DNA from: Marinomonas sp. THO17
Lineage (GTDB): Bacteria > Pseudomonadota > Gammaproteobacteria > Pseudomonadales > Marinomonadaceae
Direction: 5' to 3'
NCBI RefSeq assembly: GCF_040436405.1
Contig: NZ_AP031575.1
Coordinates: 3,089,501 to 3,153,500 of the forward strand
Length of the DNA stretch: 64,000 bases
Of the stretch, positions 37,345 to 46,752 are shown piece after piece; within the stretch, counting starts at the first letter, position 1; each line of letters starts with the position of its first letter. The position numbers and the translations under genes are program-made. The notes under the pieces were generated by a model. That model was not told the origin of the DNA and made no database searches. It saw only the letters and a list, made by a program, of their open reading frames with translations.

Positions 37345-37402
37345 AAGATCTCTGCAAACGCCATTTTATCATCATAGGCTTAAAAACGTTTGCAGAGATC
37401 TT
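37345..37402. promoter_or_regulatory. 16-bp perfect inverted repeat in the epmB-efp intergenic region
   Basis: aagatctctgcaaacg at 37345-37360 and its exact reverse complement at 37387-37402, with 26 bp between. It sits 57 bp before the efp ATG, so it may be an mRNA leader hairpin or a protein site in the shared promoter region. Confidence 0.6.
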
Positions 37403-37459
37403 AGGCTGACATGATACGCCAGTCAGAGCTTTTTCTCTAAACATATACGGTGAGGATGT

Positions 37460-38035
37460 ATGGCAAATATTTCTACCAGTGACATGCGTGGTGGCACAAA
37501 AGTAATGGTCGATGGCGATCCATGTGCGGTATTGGACAATGAACATGTAAAACCCGGTAAAGGTCAGGCCTTTAACCGTTTGAAATTACGTAACCTAAAA
37601 ACAGGCCGTGTTTGGGAACGTACCTTTAAGTCAGGCGACACACTGGAAGCGGCTGATGTTATGGATACTGACATGGAATACTTGTACACAGACGGTGAGT
37701 TCTGGCACTTCATGGCGGTTGATGGTTCATTTGAGCAACACGCAGCAGACGAAAATGCCATTGCTGATACGAAGCATTGGTTGAAGGAACAAGAGAAATA
37801 CGTTGTGACCTTGTACAACGGTGCACCATTAGCGGTTACGCCACCTAACTTCATTGAGTTGGAAGTGGTAGAAACGGATCCGGGTGTAAAAGGTGACACA
37901 GCCAACGGTGGTTCTAAGCCTGCTTTCTTGACCACAGGCGCTATGGTACGTGTGCCTTTGTTCATAAACATTGGTGAAGTCTTGCGTGTGGATACCCGTA
38001 CGGGCGAATACGTTTCACGTGCGACTGGCAAATAA
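37460..38035 (+). CDS. efp: Elongation factor P
   Basis: 191 residues with the three beta-barrel domains of EF-P. The modification site is Lys34 in [10 protein letters not shown], the Lys-type site that matches EpmA/EpmB rather than the Arg-type rhamnosylation system. The C-terminal [13 protein letters not shown] is the conserved end. It rescues ribosomes stalled on polyproline. Start at the ATG preceded by gtgaggatgt. Confidence 0.97.
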   Translation: MANISTSDMRGGTKVMVDGDPCAVLDNEHVKPGKGQAFNRLKLRNLKTGRVWERTFKSGDTLEAADVMDTDMEYLYTDGEFWHFMAVDGSFEQHAADENAIADTKHWLKEQEKYVVTLYNGAPLAVTPPNFIELEVVETDPGVKGDTANGGSKPAFLTTGAMVRVPLFINIGEVLRVDTRTGEYVSRATGK

Positions 38036-38058
38036 GTTCGCAGAGTGAATTTGGAAAA

Positions 38059-38082
38059 GGGAAGCCTCGGCTTCCCTTTTTT
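38059..38082 (+). terminator. Intrinsic terminator of efp
   Basis: gggaagc-ctcg-gcttccc, then TTTTTT, 23 bp after the efp stop. Confidence 0.92.
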
Positions 38083-38128
38083 ATTGCCAATAAGCTTTTT
38101 ATTGCTAAGAAGCTTTTTATTGCAAGAG
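38076..38128. repeat. 18-bp tandem repeat between efp and the convergent oxidoreductase
   Basis: Three units starting cttttt(t)attgc at 38076, 38095 and 38113. The first unit supplies the T-tract of the efp terminator; the last ends 4 bp before the convergent gene's stop. Confidence 0.88.
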
Positions 38129-38131
38129 CAT

Positions 38132-39124
38132 TTATAGCGCCACAATCAATTTACCTTGGTTTTTGCCTTCAAACAGTAAGTTGATTCCGCTAATGGCACT
38201 TTCTAAACCTTTCAAGGTATGAGCACGGTATTTTAATTCTCCATTTGCCAACATGGCTCCCAAGGCTGTTCCGTATTCTGGAATACGGTGAAAATGATCT
38301 GGCATGGTGAAGCCTTGGATGCAGAGACGGCGTTTGATAATACCCACCCAGCTGGGGCCTGGTGCTGGTTCTTTGCTTTGGTAATCGGCAATCAAACCGC
38401 ATACAGCAATGCGGCCATGTGGATTCATACGTTCAAAGATTGGCCCTTGCGCTGTGCCACCGGTATTTTCAAAAAACAGATCAATGCCCTCTGGTGTGGC
38501 ATTGTGTAATTGCTCGACAAAATCTGCATCCTTGTAATTGATCGCATGATGGAAGCCCAGTTCGCTGGTCAACCATTGACATTTTTCATCTGAACCGGCC
38601 ACACCAATCACCTTCAGACCTTTATTCTTGGCCATTTGTCCCACTAGAGAACCAACAGAGCCTGCTGCCGCGGTGACAATCAGAGTTTGACCTGCTTCAG
38701 GTTTCAACACTTCAAATACACCATGATAAGCCGTAATGCCGGGAAGGGCGATGACAGATAAAATGGCTTCTGCTGGGAGTTCTTTAGGGATGTGATTAAG
38801 ATTGTCGCCATTGCTGAGAGCGTATTCCGTTAAGCCCATGAGTCCCATCACACGGCTACCTATGGGGAATTTATCGTTTTCAGAAGCAACCACTTCACCT
38901 ATACCGCTAGCGCGCATGGTATCGCCTAACTTCACTGGAGGAATATAGCTGTTTTCATCGGCACTCATCCAACCACGCATGGCAGGATCAAGGGATAGAT
39001 GCGTTAATTTCACAAGAACCTCACCTACAGCGGGTTTTGGTATGTCTTCAGTAACCAGTTCAAACTGATCTGCGTTGATTTCAAGCTCAGGACGTTTAAC
39101 GAGCTTAATAGCACGGTAAGACAT
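38132..39124 (-). CDS. NADP-dependent oxidoreductase, medium-chain, CurA/PTGR type
   Basis: 330 residues, zinc-free medium-chain dehydrogenase. The entry LSLDPAMRGWMSADENSYIPPVKLGDTMRA and cofactor region VTAAAGSVGSLVGQMAKNKGLKVIGVAGSDEKC are typical of prostaglandin reductase/curcumin reductase-like proteins that reduce alkenal or alkenone double bonds. GGTAQGPIFERMNPHGRIAVCGLIADY is the expected later motif. Physiological substrate unknown; quinone or enone detoxification is plausible. Confidence 0.9.
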   Translation of the reverse strand: MSYRAIKLVKRPELEINADQFELVTEDIPKPAVGEVLVKLTHLSLDPAMRGWMSADENSYIPPVKLGDTMRASGIGEVVASENDKFPIGSRVMGLMGLTEYALSNGDNLNHIPKELPAEAILSVIALPGITAYHGVFEVLKPEAGQTLIVTAAAGSVGSLVGQMAKNKGLKVIGVAGSDEKCQWLTSELGFHHAINYKDADFVEQLHNATPEGIDLFFENTGGTAQGPIFERMNPHGRIAVCGLIADYQSKEPAPGPSWVGIIKRRLCIQGFTMPDHFHRIPEYGTALGAMLANGELKYRAHTLKGLESAISGINLLFEGKNQGKLIVAL

Positions 39125-39216
39125 AAAAAATTCTCCTTTTCAAATGTGCTGACAAGTGTAGTCGAAATAGACTGACTTAATGGTCAATTTCTATGGAGTG
39201 ATTGTGGACATCCAAT

Positions 39217-40107
39217 TTAGAGGTGCATCATCTTGATAATCCATTGCTCAAATTCTCTTACTGAAGTTAAGTGAGCGACTCTTTGGGGGATGAGTAAATA
39301 GTAATCCTGCCCGGGAATTTGCACAGAGTAATTTTTTTCCCCACTCTGTAACCAACCCTTTTCAAGGGAGTGCTTGGCAGTAATTCTACCCAGCAGAGCA
39401 ATGCCTTGACCTGATAATGCAGCCTGAACAGTGAAGCTTTCATCATTGAAATATTGGATTTTCATGTTTAAGTGTTTTTTAAGTAGCTGCTCTTCTATGT
39501 TCAAGGGGGCTAAGTTAGGGTTTTTCCATTGAGTCGCAAAAAGCTGTATTGGTTGCTTATCGCGATTTAATGCTTGCCAGTAACCCGGTGTGGCGTAAAG
39601 AGAAAAGTATTCTGTAAACAAGGTTTTTTTAATGAGTCTGCTTTTCTCAGTATTTTTTGACCCGTCACCGTAGCGGATAACCAAATCGATTCGTCTGTCG
39701 TTTTCTATGTCTACCATTTCATCTTCACCCCGTATCTGAATATTGATATCAGGATACAATGCCTGAAATTTACCCAAGTTTGGGACGAGCCATTTACTTG
39801 CAAATGAGTTTGTCGTACTGATGGTTAAATCATTGGGGGCTTTTTGTAGGTAGTTAATTTTTGCCAGTAATCCTTGTAAAGATTGATGAGCCGCTTCCGC
39901 CAATATTTTGCCTTCTGGTGTGAGGATGACCTTTCTGGTTTGTCGCTCGAAGAGTCTTATATTCAATTTTTCTTCCAGACCACGAATTTGATGGGAAATG
40001 GCCGTTGCTGTGACATGGAGTTCAATGGCTGCATCTTTGAAACTGCCAAGTCGAGCAGAGGCCTCAAATGCTCGAATTGCGTTGAGAGAGGGTAATTTCT
40101 GAAACAT
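39217..40107 (-). CDS. LysR-family regulator divergent from azoR
   Basis: 296 residues from the ATG at 40107, which follows AAGGAAG; the frame is open 20 codons further upstream but without a site. HTH sequence LPSLNAIRAFEASARLGSFKDAAIELHVTATAISHQIRGLEEKL, then a substrate domain. The promoter region is shared with azoR (116 bp between start codons), so control of azoR is the natural inference. Confidence 0.9.
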   Translation of the reverse strand: MFQKLPSLNAIRAFEASARLGSFKDAAIELHVTATAISHQIRGLEEKLNIRLFERQTRKVILTPEGKILAEAAHQSLQGLLAKINYLQKAPNDLTISTTNSFASKWLVPNLGKFQALYPDINIQIRGEDEMVDIENDRRIDLVIRYGDGSKNTEKSRLIKKTLFTEYFSLYATPGYWQALNRDKQPIQLFATQWKNPNLAPLNIEEQLLKKHLNMKIQYFNDESFTVQAALSGQGIALLGRITAKHSLEKGWLQSGEKNYSVQIPGQDYYLLIPQRVAHLTSVREFEQWIIKMMHL

Positions 40108-40223
40108 GCAGCACTTCCTTATAGATGAAATTATCTTATTTATGAGCAAAGAATAAACCTTTGTCAAAAAGCCATTTTAAATGAAGACTTTGCTCTGTAA
40201 ATGGCAAGATAGCAGAGGATATT

Positions 40224-40886
40224 ATGAATAAAATATTGCATATAGATTCAAGTGTTCGTTTAAGCGAGAGTGAGACCGCCTCTCATGCTTCAATATCTAA
40301 ATCACTGGGTCAGTACTTGTTAACATTATGGATGAAAAAAAATAATTCAACGCAAGTGGTTTATCGGGATTTAGCAAGCAACTCACCTGAGTTTATATCG
40401 ATTGATTGGTTAGCGGCTGCGTTCACCGAAGAAAGGGAACGCTCTGAGTATCAGAACAAGGTCTTAGAACAATCGGATTTGTACTACAAAGAAGTGGCAC
40501 AAGCCGATCTAATACTAATAACGGCACCTATGTATAACTATGGTATGCCAGCCGTCCTAAAGGCATGGTTTGATCAGGTTATGAGGATTAATCATACATT
40601 TACCTTCGATCTTAAGAGAGGTGATTTTCCGATTGAGCCGATATTATCAGGCAAAGTATTGGTATTACTAACTTCAGCGGGTGAGTTTGGCTTTCAAGTG
40701 GGTGGGGTTAGGGAAGAAATGAATCATCTAGGCCCGCATGTAAAACAACTTGGACGTTATTTAGGGGCGGAATCCTTTTATGAGATTGGTTCTGAGTTTC
40801 AGGAATTCAAAGATGCTAGACACAAAGAATCCCTTGCAGAAGCAAGGCATCAAATAGAGAGCTTAGTGACGGAATTATTAGGCTAA
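40224..40886 (+). CDS. azoR: FMN-dependent NADH-azoreductase
   Basis: 220 residues. The flavodoxin-like fold shows the FMN phosphate loop IDSSVRLSESET, APMYNYGMPAVLKAWFDQVMRINHTF and a late STSAGEF-like stretch (LTSAGEFGF). Such enzymes reduce quinones and azo compounds, often under regulation by a divergent LysR. A strong hairpin follows the stop. Confidence 0.92.
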   Translation: MNKILHIDSSVRLSESETASHASISKSLGQYLLTLWMKKNNSTQVVYRDLASNSPEFISIDWLAAAFTEERERSEYQNKVLEQSDLYYKEVAQADLILITAPMYNYGMPAVLKAWFDQVMRINHTFTFDLKRGDFPIEPILSGKVLVLLTSAGEFGFQVGGVREEMNHLGPHVKQLGRYLGAESFYEIGSEFQEFKDARHKESLAEARHQIESLVTELLG

Positions 40887-40891
40887 TGACA

Positions 40892-40923
40892 TTCGACCTC
40901 TCTGCCGAGAGGTCGAACTTTTC
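40892..40923. terminator. Bidirectional hairpin between azoR and the DoxX gene
   Basis: Perfect 11-bp arms ttcgacctctc / gagaggtcgaa with loop tgcc, then cttttct. It lies between two convergent genes. Confidence 0.85.
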
Positions 40924-40940
40924 TAGCTACTTTTCTAGCT
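40917..40940. repeat. Perfect 12-bp tandem duplication
   Basis: acttttctagct twice head to tail, directly after the azoR hairpin and 12 bp before the convergent doxX-family stop. Confidence 0.9.
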
Positions 40941-40951
40941 AAGATGAAAAG

Positions 40952-41389
40952 CTATTTATTGCTTATTACTTTATCTAATGACAAAGCGCCAGCGCCACTG
41001 AAAGCCAAAGACAAACAAGCCACCAGAAGGGTTAGGGCATATTCATAACCATTGTTTGACATGAAAAGACCATGGCTGAAGTGCACTGAGAAGATGGCGA
41101 TCAGCATGGTGAAGGCGAGGGCGATGCCAGCAGGGCGAACCAACAAACCAATGACTAAGGCCAGACCACCAAAGAATTCTGCGCTACCCGCTAGTAGTGC
41201 CATCAGGTAACCAGGCTCAAGACCAATGGAAGCCATCCACTGACCTGTCCCTTCTAAACCATAACCACCGAATGCGCCAAATAACTTTTGCGCGCCGTGG
41301 GCCATCATAATCAAACCCACAGGGATACGAAGAATAGTGCTCGCCCAGCCAGATGACGTACGAGTGATGTTTTGAATAAATGCTTGCAT
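40952..41389 (-). CDS. DoxX family membrane protein
   Basis: 145 residues with four hydrophobic helices. RIPVGLIMMAHGAQKLFGAFGGYGLEGTGQWM is the family signature, then EFFGGLALVIGLLVRPAGIALAFTML. DoxX-type proteins are linked to redox or thiol metabolism in the membrane, without a general mechanism. Convergent with azoR. Confidence 0.9.
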   Translation of the reverse strand: MQAFIQNITRTSSGWASTILRIPVGLIMMAHGAQKLFGAFGGYGLEGTGQWMASIGLEPGYLMALLAGSAEFFGGLALVIGLLVRPAGIALAFTMLIAIFSVHFSHGLFMSNNGYEYALTLLVACLSLAFSGAGALSLDKVISNK

Positions 41390-41533
41390 ACTTTATACCT
41401 TGATATTGGTTAGGAACAATGGCGATACCATATAGGGTTTGAAAGCAAATAGATAACGAAGTATTTTGATTAATAAGTTCAAAAAAGTTGAACAATGTTC
41501 AGAACTTATAATCCATTCTGCGTTTTTATCACG

Positions 41534-42952
41534 TTATTTATTCACACTGGATTGGATCAATTCACATAAGGTTAATAGCTGCTGGTGGGTGTTGTGTTGC
41601 TCTGCTTTGGGTTCAAGGGGCCAGCCACAATTGATGCGAAAACAATCCCTATAGAAATCATGGGTACTGAAACAAGCGCCACTGCGGATGTCTATTTTAA
41701 GCTGCTGGGCATCGGCTTCTAATTGCACTGTATTGAGTCCCGGAATCTGAATCCATAATACCATTCCGCCTTGTGGCGTACTGATCTTGGCATTCTCTGG
41801 TAGGCTTTTGCTTAATACTTGTTGATATTGGTGAATCTGCTGCGCCATTTGATAACGAACTTTGTGAACATGGCTGCGGTATTCGCCGGTGTTAATGAAT
41901 TCTGCCATACAAGATTGTACTAAGCCGTTTACGCCAAAACTGGTGAGCGTGTGCTTGCGCATGTAATCGGAAAAATAACGTCCCGGATGACACCAGCCTA
42001 ACCTCATGCCTTCCGCCAAAATTTTTGAAAAGGATCCACACCAAATCACATAGCCTTGTTGATCCCAATATTTGGCGGGCAAGGGGACGTCTTTTTGATG
42101 GCTTAATTCAAAATACACATCGTCCTCTATCATAGGAGTTTGATATCTTGCGGCCAGTTCTGCTAAGGCTTGTTTTTGCTGGTTTGAAAAACTGATGCCA
42201 TTGGGATTGATGTTATTGGTACTAAACAATGAGGCTTTGACTTTGCCTTGTTTGAGTAACCCTTCAAACTGTGGCAAATCTATTCCATCTTGCCCAATAG
42301 GCACTTCAATGACCTGTCTTGATAAGGTGGTGAGCAAATCCAATAAGCCGCTAAAACAGGGTGAGCCAATAGCGATAGTATCGCCTTCACGGGTCAGTGT
42401 TTCGATGGCTTTTTTGACGCTGTCGATACAGCCATTGGTGATCACCAGTTCTTGGCTCGAAAAGGCCAAACCGTAGCGGCGTAAATGGTCTGTCAGGGCG
42501 CTTCGTAAGATCATGTCTCCTTGAATATCCGGGTATTGAAAGAGCGGTTGGCTGGCACGATGGGCAACGCGCTTGATACTGCGTTGTAAAGCTGTAGAGG
42601 GCAATAATTGGGGGGCAATCATGGACGTCCCCAGCGGACTGAAAAATGCAGAATAAGGGTTGTAGCCTCGGCTGGGTGCGTATTTTTTAGGATCTCTTTG
42701 CTCCATGAGTAGCTGAGTCAGAACAGGAAAAGCCGTGTCCTTGATGCGGCTGGAAACAAAATAGCCAGCTTGTGGGCGCGCATAAATCCAGCCAGTTTGT
42801 TGAAGGTATTGATAAGCACGAGTCGCGGTGGTCATGCTGACTTGATGCTGTTTGGTCACTTTTCTAAGGGCTGGCAAACGTGCACCCGCCGGCAGTTTCT
42901 GGTGATTAATCTGCTCAATAAAATGCTCTGCCAAGCGTTGAAATTTAGACAT
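41534..42952 (-). CDS. MocR-type regulator: GntR DNA-binding domain fused to an aminotransferase fold
   Basis: 472 residues. N-terminal wHTH (LPALRKVTKQHQVSMTTATRAYQYLQQTGWIYARPQAGYFV), then a class I aminotransferase-like domain with Schiff-base lysine in CGSFSKILAEGMRLGW and NTNGCIDSVKKAIETL-like helix. MocR proteins use PLP-bound amines or amino acids as effectors. It is divergent from the EamA transporter gene (154 bp), which it may control. Confidence 0.92.
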   Translation of the reverse strand: MSKFQRLAEHFIEQINHQKLPAGARLPALRKVTKQHQVSMTTATRAYQYLQQTGWIYARPQAGYFVSSRIKDTAFPVLTQLLMEQRDPKKYAPSRGYNPYSAFFSPLGTSMIAPQLLPSTALQRSIKRVAHRASQPLFQYPDIQGDMILRSALTDHLRRYGLAFSSQELVITNGCIDSVKKAIETLTREGDTIAIGSPCFSGLLDLLTTLSRQVIEVPIGQDGIDLPQFEGLLKQGKVKASLFSTNNINPNGISFSNQQKQALAELAARYQTPMIEDDVYFELSHQKDVPLPAKYWDQQGYVIWCGSFSKILAEGMRLGWCHPGRYFSDYMRKHTLTSFGVNGLVQSCMAEFINTGEYRSHVHKVRYQMAQQIHQYQQVLSKSLPENAKISTPQGGMVLWIQIPGLNTVQLEADAQQLKIDIRSGACFSTHDFYRDCFRINCGWPLEPKAEQHNTHQQLLTLCELIQSSVNK

Positions 42953-43106
42953 AAGGCCAACTCTATCTCAAAAAGTGAAACTTGATGGTTAACGATAGCA
43001 AAATTGTACTCTTATTTTTATCAAAAATTGAATCTGCTCTGTTTTGTTTTTTGTTGTCATACTCCTTGCGTCATGTGTCGCCTTATAGGGATTAAGGAAG
43101 AAGAAA

Positions 43107-44024
43107 ATGAAACAGAGAGATGTTGGTTTGTTGTTTGCCTTGATGGCCTTATGGGGCTTGAATTTCAGTGTTATTAAGTTGGGGGTGAATAATATTGACC
43201 CGCTTATGCTAACCGCATTGCGTTTTACCTTTGCGGTATTTCCCTTAGTGTTTTTTATTAAGCGCCCTAATGTGCAATGGCGTTATCTAGTGGCATACGG
43301 TCTGTCATTTGGTGTTGGCGTTTGGGGGCTAACCACCTTGTCAATTCGCTTAGGCCTATCCGCGGGCATGGCATCCTTGTTACTGGACATGAGTGTCGTT
43401 AGCAGTTTGTTGGTAGGGTATTTTGTGTTGAAAGAAAAGCTGACCTTCAATAAGTTATTGGGGGCGGGGCTGGCCTTGATGGGGCTATTCATCATAATGC
43501 AGGCGGATGGCGGTGCTATTAGCATGGCTGGTCTGGTGTTGGTTTTACTGGCTTCGGTGTGTTGGAGCATCAATGGCGTTATTGTGAAATGGGCCAATAC
43601 GCGAGAAATTTTTGCCTTCAATATATGGGGTATGTTGTTTGCTCCTTTACCTTTGGTGTGTTTGTCGATTCTTATCAATGGCTCACAGGTAGTATTTGAA
43701 CTGTTAGCAGAGTTCGATCGCTCGACCTTATTTTCAGTCTTGTTTCAGGCTTACCCCACAACATTATTTGGGTATTGGCTCTGGAATAAGATGATAGTCA
43801 AATACGGTATTTCCAGTGTTGCCCCTATGACTTTGTTGGTGCCAGTGTTTGGCATATTAGGTGGGTATTGGTTCTACCAAGAGGTCATTTCCCTCAGCCA
43901 GATAGTGGCGGGTGTCATGATTTTAGGAGGATTATTTATCAGTCAAATGCCAAGTTATCTTCTTAAAAGCAGGTTAAGAAAAGTAGTTTTTTATGTACAA
44001 AGCCGGATTAACGGCTTGAGATGA
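43107..44024 (+). CDS. EamA/DMT superfamily transporter
   Basis: 305 residues, about ten hydrophobic helices in two EamA repeats (first opens LLFALMALWGLNFSVIKLGV; second LVLLASVCWSINGVIVKWA). Start at the ATG after AAGGAAGAAGAAA. Divergent from the MocR regulator. Such carriers often export amino acids or metabolites; the substrate is unknown. Confidence 0.92.
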   Translation: MKQRDVGLLFALMALWGLNFSVIKLGVNNIDPLMLTALRFTFAVFPLVFFIKRPNVQWRYLVAYGLSFGVGVWGLTTLSIRLGLSAGMASLLLDMSVVSSLLVGYFVLKEKLTFNKLLGAGLALMGLFIIMQADGGAISMAGLVLVLLASVCWSINGVIVKWANTREIFAFNIWGMLFAPLPLVCLSILINGSQVVFELLAEFDRSTLFSVLFQAYPTTLFGYWLWNKMIVKYGISSVAPMTLLVPVFGILGGYWFYQEVISLSQIVAGVMILGGLFISQMPSYLLKSRLRKVVFYVQSRINGLR

Positions 44025-44177
44025 TGTTTTTTGAAAACACAATGTGTTGGATGTGATCGATTTTGTTATCTTTCCAACAAATTATTACAGATCAGCTGAT
44101 GAAATTACTTATGCTCAATCGCTAGTATCTAGACTTCCGCAAGGTTTTTTTTGTTATGGAAGTGTAGGGCATTTTAT

Positions 44178-45035
44178 ATGAGCATCAAAGCGCTTTTTGG
44201 AAGTACTGATTTGTATAAACAGTTTGTAGAACTCGCACCTGTTTTGTTTTTTGCTGTTGATAGGAATTTAAAGTGTACTTATATCAATAATAGATTTGCC
44301 ACAATACATGGTGTTTCCCAAGAAGAGGCCGTTGGCTTACATTTAGCTGAATTGATTGGCGAAACCTCCTTCAAGGCAAACCTAAATTTTTATAAAAAGG
44401 CCTTGTCTGGAAAGACAGTAAAATATAAGGGTTTAACAAGAAAAAGTGACGGTAAACAATATTATTACAGCGCCACCTATGAGCCCTTTATCCTTGACGG
44501 TGAATTAGTAGGTTTTACCGGAACGGTACAGGATAGAAGTTCAGAATACAGACTGGCTGAATTATCCGATACGGATTCACTGACGGGCTTAAGAAACAGA
44601 CGAAAATTTGATAGAGATTTAAGAGCAACCTTGAGGAAAAAGGGACAGAGTGCCTTAGTGATGATGGATTTGGATCATTTTAAAGCCATTAATGACAACT
44701 TTGGCCACGACGTTGGAGACGAGGTATTGGTCAAGGTGAGCCGTTTTTACAAAAAATACATGCGCCATAAAGATGTGGTATATCGCATTGGTGGTGAAGA
44801 GTTCGCTATTATCTTACATAACAATGACATAGAGGATAATGAGCTGGCAGAATATTGTAATCAGCTGTGTCGTCGGCTGGCGAACACTTCTATCTTGCAA
44901 GACCATCCCATTACCTTAAGCATTGGGGCGACCAAGGTATTGGCTGAGGATAATGCCAGTTCACTAATGAGGCGAGCAGATAAGGCGATGTATCAAGCGA
45001 AATACAGTGGCCGTAATCAGGTCAGTATTATTTAA
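44178..45035 (+). CDS. PAS-GGDEF diguanylate cyclase
   Basis: 285 residues from the ATG at 44178; a TTG at 44151 extends it without family-like sequence. PAS domain about 15-125 (FFAVDRNLKCTYINNRFATIHGVSQEEAVG), then GGDEF with SDTDSLTGLRNRRKFD, MMDLDHFKAINDNFGHDVGDEVL and IGGEEFAII. The I-site RHKD is present five residues before GGEEF, so product feedback is expected. No membrane helix, so it is a cytoplasmic sensor enzyme. Confidence 0.9.
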   Translation: MSIKALFGSTDLYKQFVELAPVLFFAVDRNLKCTYINNRFATIHGVSQEEAVGLHLAELIGETSFKANLNFYKKALSGKTVKYKGLTRKSDGKQYYYSATYEPFILDGELVGFTGTVQDRSSEYRLAELSDTDSLTGLRNRRKFDRDLRATLRKKGQSALVMMDLDHFKAINDNFGHDVGDEVLVKVSRFYKKYMRHKDVVYRIGGEEFAIILHNNDIEDNELAEYCNQLCRRLANTSILQDHPITLSIGATKVLAEDNASSLMRRADKAMYQAKYSGRNQVSII

Positions 45036-45062
45036 AAATTACATTATTCAGGGCAAAAGGAA

Positions 45063-45695
45063 GTGGTTATGCAGGAGATTCATTACGGTTTGATTTTACT
45101 CGCTGCCTTTGTGGCAACGGCAAGTCCTGGGCCGGCTACCTTAGCCATTGCCGGTACGGCTATGAGTTCAGGACGACCTCATGGCATAGCAACCGCGTTT
45201 GGCGTGCTGACAGGGTCTTTTCTTTGGTCATTTTCTGGTGCCTTTGGCATGGCTGCTGTGATGTACGCCAATGCATGGTTATTTGAAATCTTGCGTTATT
45301 TTGGCGCCGCTTACTTACTCTTTTTGGCTTTTAAATCCTTCAAGTCGGTGGTGTGGCCTAAGCCAATCAGGTTAGAGCAGACGGCTTCAAACTCTTTGCG
45401 AAGCGATTATTTACGCGGCTTGGCAATACATTTAACTAACCCTAAGGTTATTTTGTTTTTTGGTGCCTTGTACTCCATGGGGGTGCCAAGCGGCGTGGAG
45501 GTCCAGGGGTTGCTGACGATTATTTTTCTGATTGGTTTGCAAAGTATGTGTCTGTTTCTAGGCTACGCTCTGTTGTTTTCCCATGAAACCTTTCGACGCC
45601 TCTATTTTCGAATGAGTCGAGTATTTGATAGCCTGTTTACCCTGTTTTTTGGAGTAGCAGGGGTGAAAATGCTACTGAATAAAATCACGCCATAA
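45063..45695 (+). CDS. LysE/RhtB family amino-acid exporter
   Basis: 210 residues, six hydrophobic helices. The opening YGLILLAAFVATASPGPATLAIAGTAMSSGRPHGIATAFGVLTG carries the SPGP motif of the family, and LTNPKVILFFGALYSM is the second signature. Start chosen at the track-leading GTG/ATG pair near 45063; the ATG at 45069 is an alternative. Substrate unknown. Confidence 0.9.
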   Translation: MVMQEIHYGLILLAAFVATASPGPATLAIAGTAMSSGRPHGIATAFGVLTGSFLWSFSGAFGMAAVMYANAWLFEILRYFGAAYLLFLAFKSFKSVVWPKPIRLEQTASNSLRSDYLRGLAIHLTNPKVILFFGALYSMGVPSGVEVQGLLTIIFLIGLQSMCLFLGYALLFSHETFRRLYFRMSRVFDSLFTLFFGVAGVKMLLNKITP

Positions 45696-45757
45696 ATTGA
45701 CTAAGGCCAGTGGGATAATTTTGCTATGATGGGCTTTATTTTTTAGGACCTTTTCCT

Positions 45758-46732
45758 ATGTATGATGCCGCATTATGGCAGCCCAGTGCCGAGCTTTCTG
45801 TGTTGCGTCAGCGTGCTAAGCTGTTTCGTAAAGTACGTGATTTCTTTGCCGAACGTGATGTGATGGAAGTGGACACTCAGTGTTTGTCTCTGGCGAGTAT
45901 CTCTGATCCCCACATTGAAGTATTGACCGCTCATACCCGCTCTATGGGGCAGGATTTAACCTATTATTTGCAAACCTCACCTGAGTACGCCATGAAGCGT
46001 TTACTGTGCGTTGGCGCTGGCTCGATTTATCAGCTAGGTAAGGTCTTTAGGGCAGAAGAAATGGGGCGTCGTCACAGCATTGAATTCACTATGTTGGAAT
46101 GGTATCGCATCGGTTTTGATCATTGGCAATTGATGGACGAAATTGAAGCCTTATTGCAAGCATTGATTGCACCAAGTGTGATGTGTGAATCCCTCAGTTA
46201 CCGTCAAGCTTTCATCGATTTCACGGGGTTGGATCCCTGGCACGCCAGTCTTGAGTCATTGCAAACTTGCGCACATCAAGCAAGCGAATACGGTTTGCAA
46301 GAAGAAGACAGAGACACCCTATTGGAGTTGATTTTTGCCAGTGTCATTGAGCCTAATATTGGTCAACAACAGCCTTGCTTTATTCACAGCTATCCAGCTT
46401 CTCAAGCGGCGTTGGCAAAGTTGCATCAAGACGCTGAGGGCAATCAGGTGGCAGCTCGATTCGAGCTTTATTGGCAAGGTATGGAACTGGCCAATGGTTA
46501 TCATGAATTGACCGATGCGCAAGAGCAGGCGGCGCGTTTTGCGCAAGATAAAGCGCAAAGGCATATGTCAGGCTCGAAAGAACGTCAGTTTGATGAGCGT
46601 TTGGTGAGTGCATTAGCGCAAGGCATGCCTGATTGTGCTGGCGTGGCGTTAGGTATTGATCGTCTGCTCATGCTAATCTGTGATAAAAAGGACATTGCTG
46701 AAGTATTGGCATTTGCTCATGAAAGGGCTTAA
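45758..46732 (+). CDS. epmA: EF-P lysine ligase EpmA (GenX/PoxA)
   Basis: 324 residues, a truncated class II lysyl-tRNA synthetase lacking the anticodon domain. Motif 2 KVFRAEEMGRRHSIEFTMLEWYR, motif 3 GVALGIDRLLMLICDK, and QTSPEYAMKRLL are all visible. It attaches beta-lysine, made by EpmB, to Lys34 of EF-P. Unlike E. coli K-12, epmA is not adjacent to epmB or efp here but the full set is in the window. Confidence 0.95.
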   Translation: MYDAALWQPSAELSVLRQRAKLFRKVRDFFAERDVMEVDTQCLSLASISDPHIEVLTAHTRSMGQDLTYYLQTSPEYAMKRLLCVGAGSIYQLGKVFRAEEMGRRHSIEFTMLEWYRIGFDHWQLMDEIEALLQALIAPSVMCESLSYRQAFIDFTGLDPWHASLESLQTCAHQASEYGLQEEDRDTLLELIFASVIEPNIGQQQPCFIHSYPASQAALAKLHQDAEGNQVAARFELYWQGMELANGYHELTDAQEQAARFAQDKAQRHMSGSKERQFDERLVSALAQGMPDCAGVALGIDRLLMLICDKKDIAEVLAFAHERA

Positions 46733-46752
46733 TTAAGTAAAATGAGGTTTTG

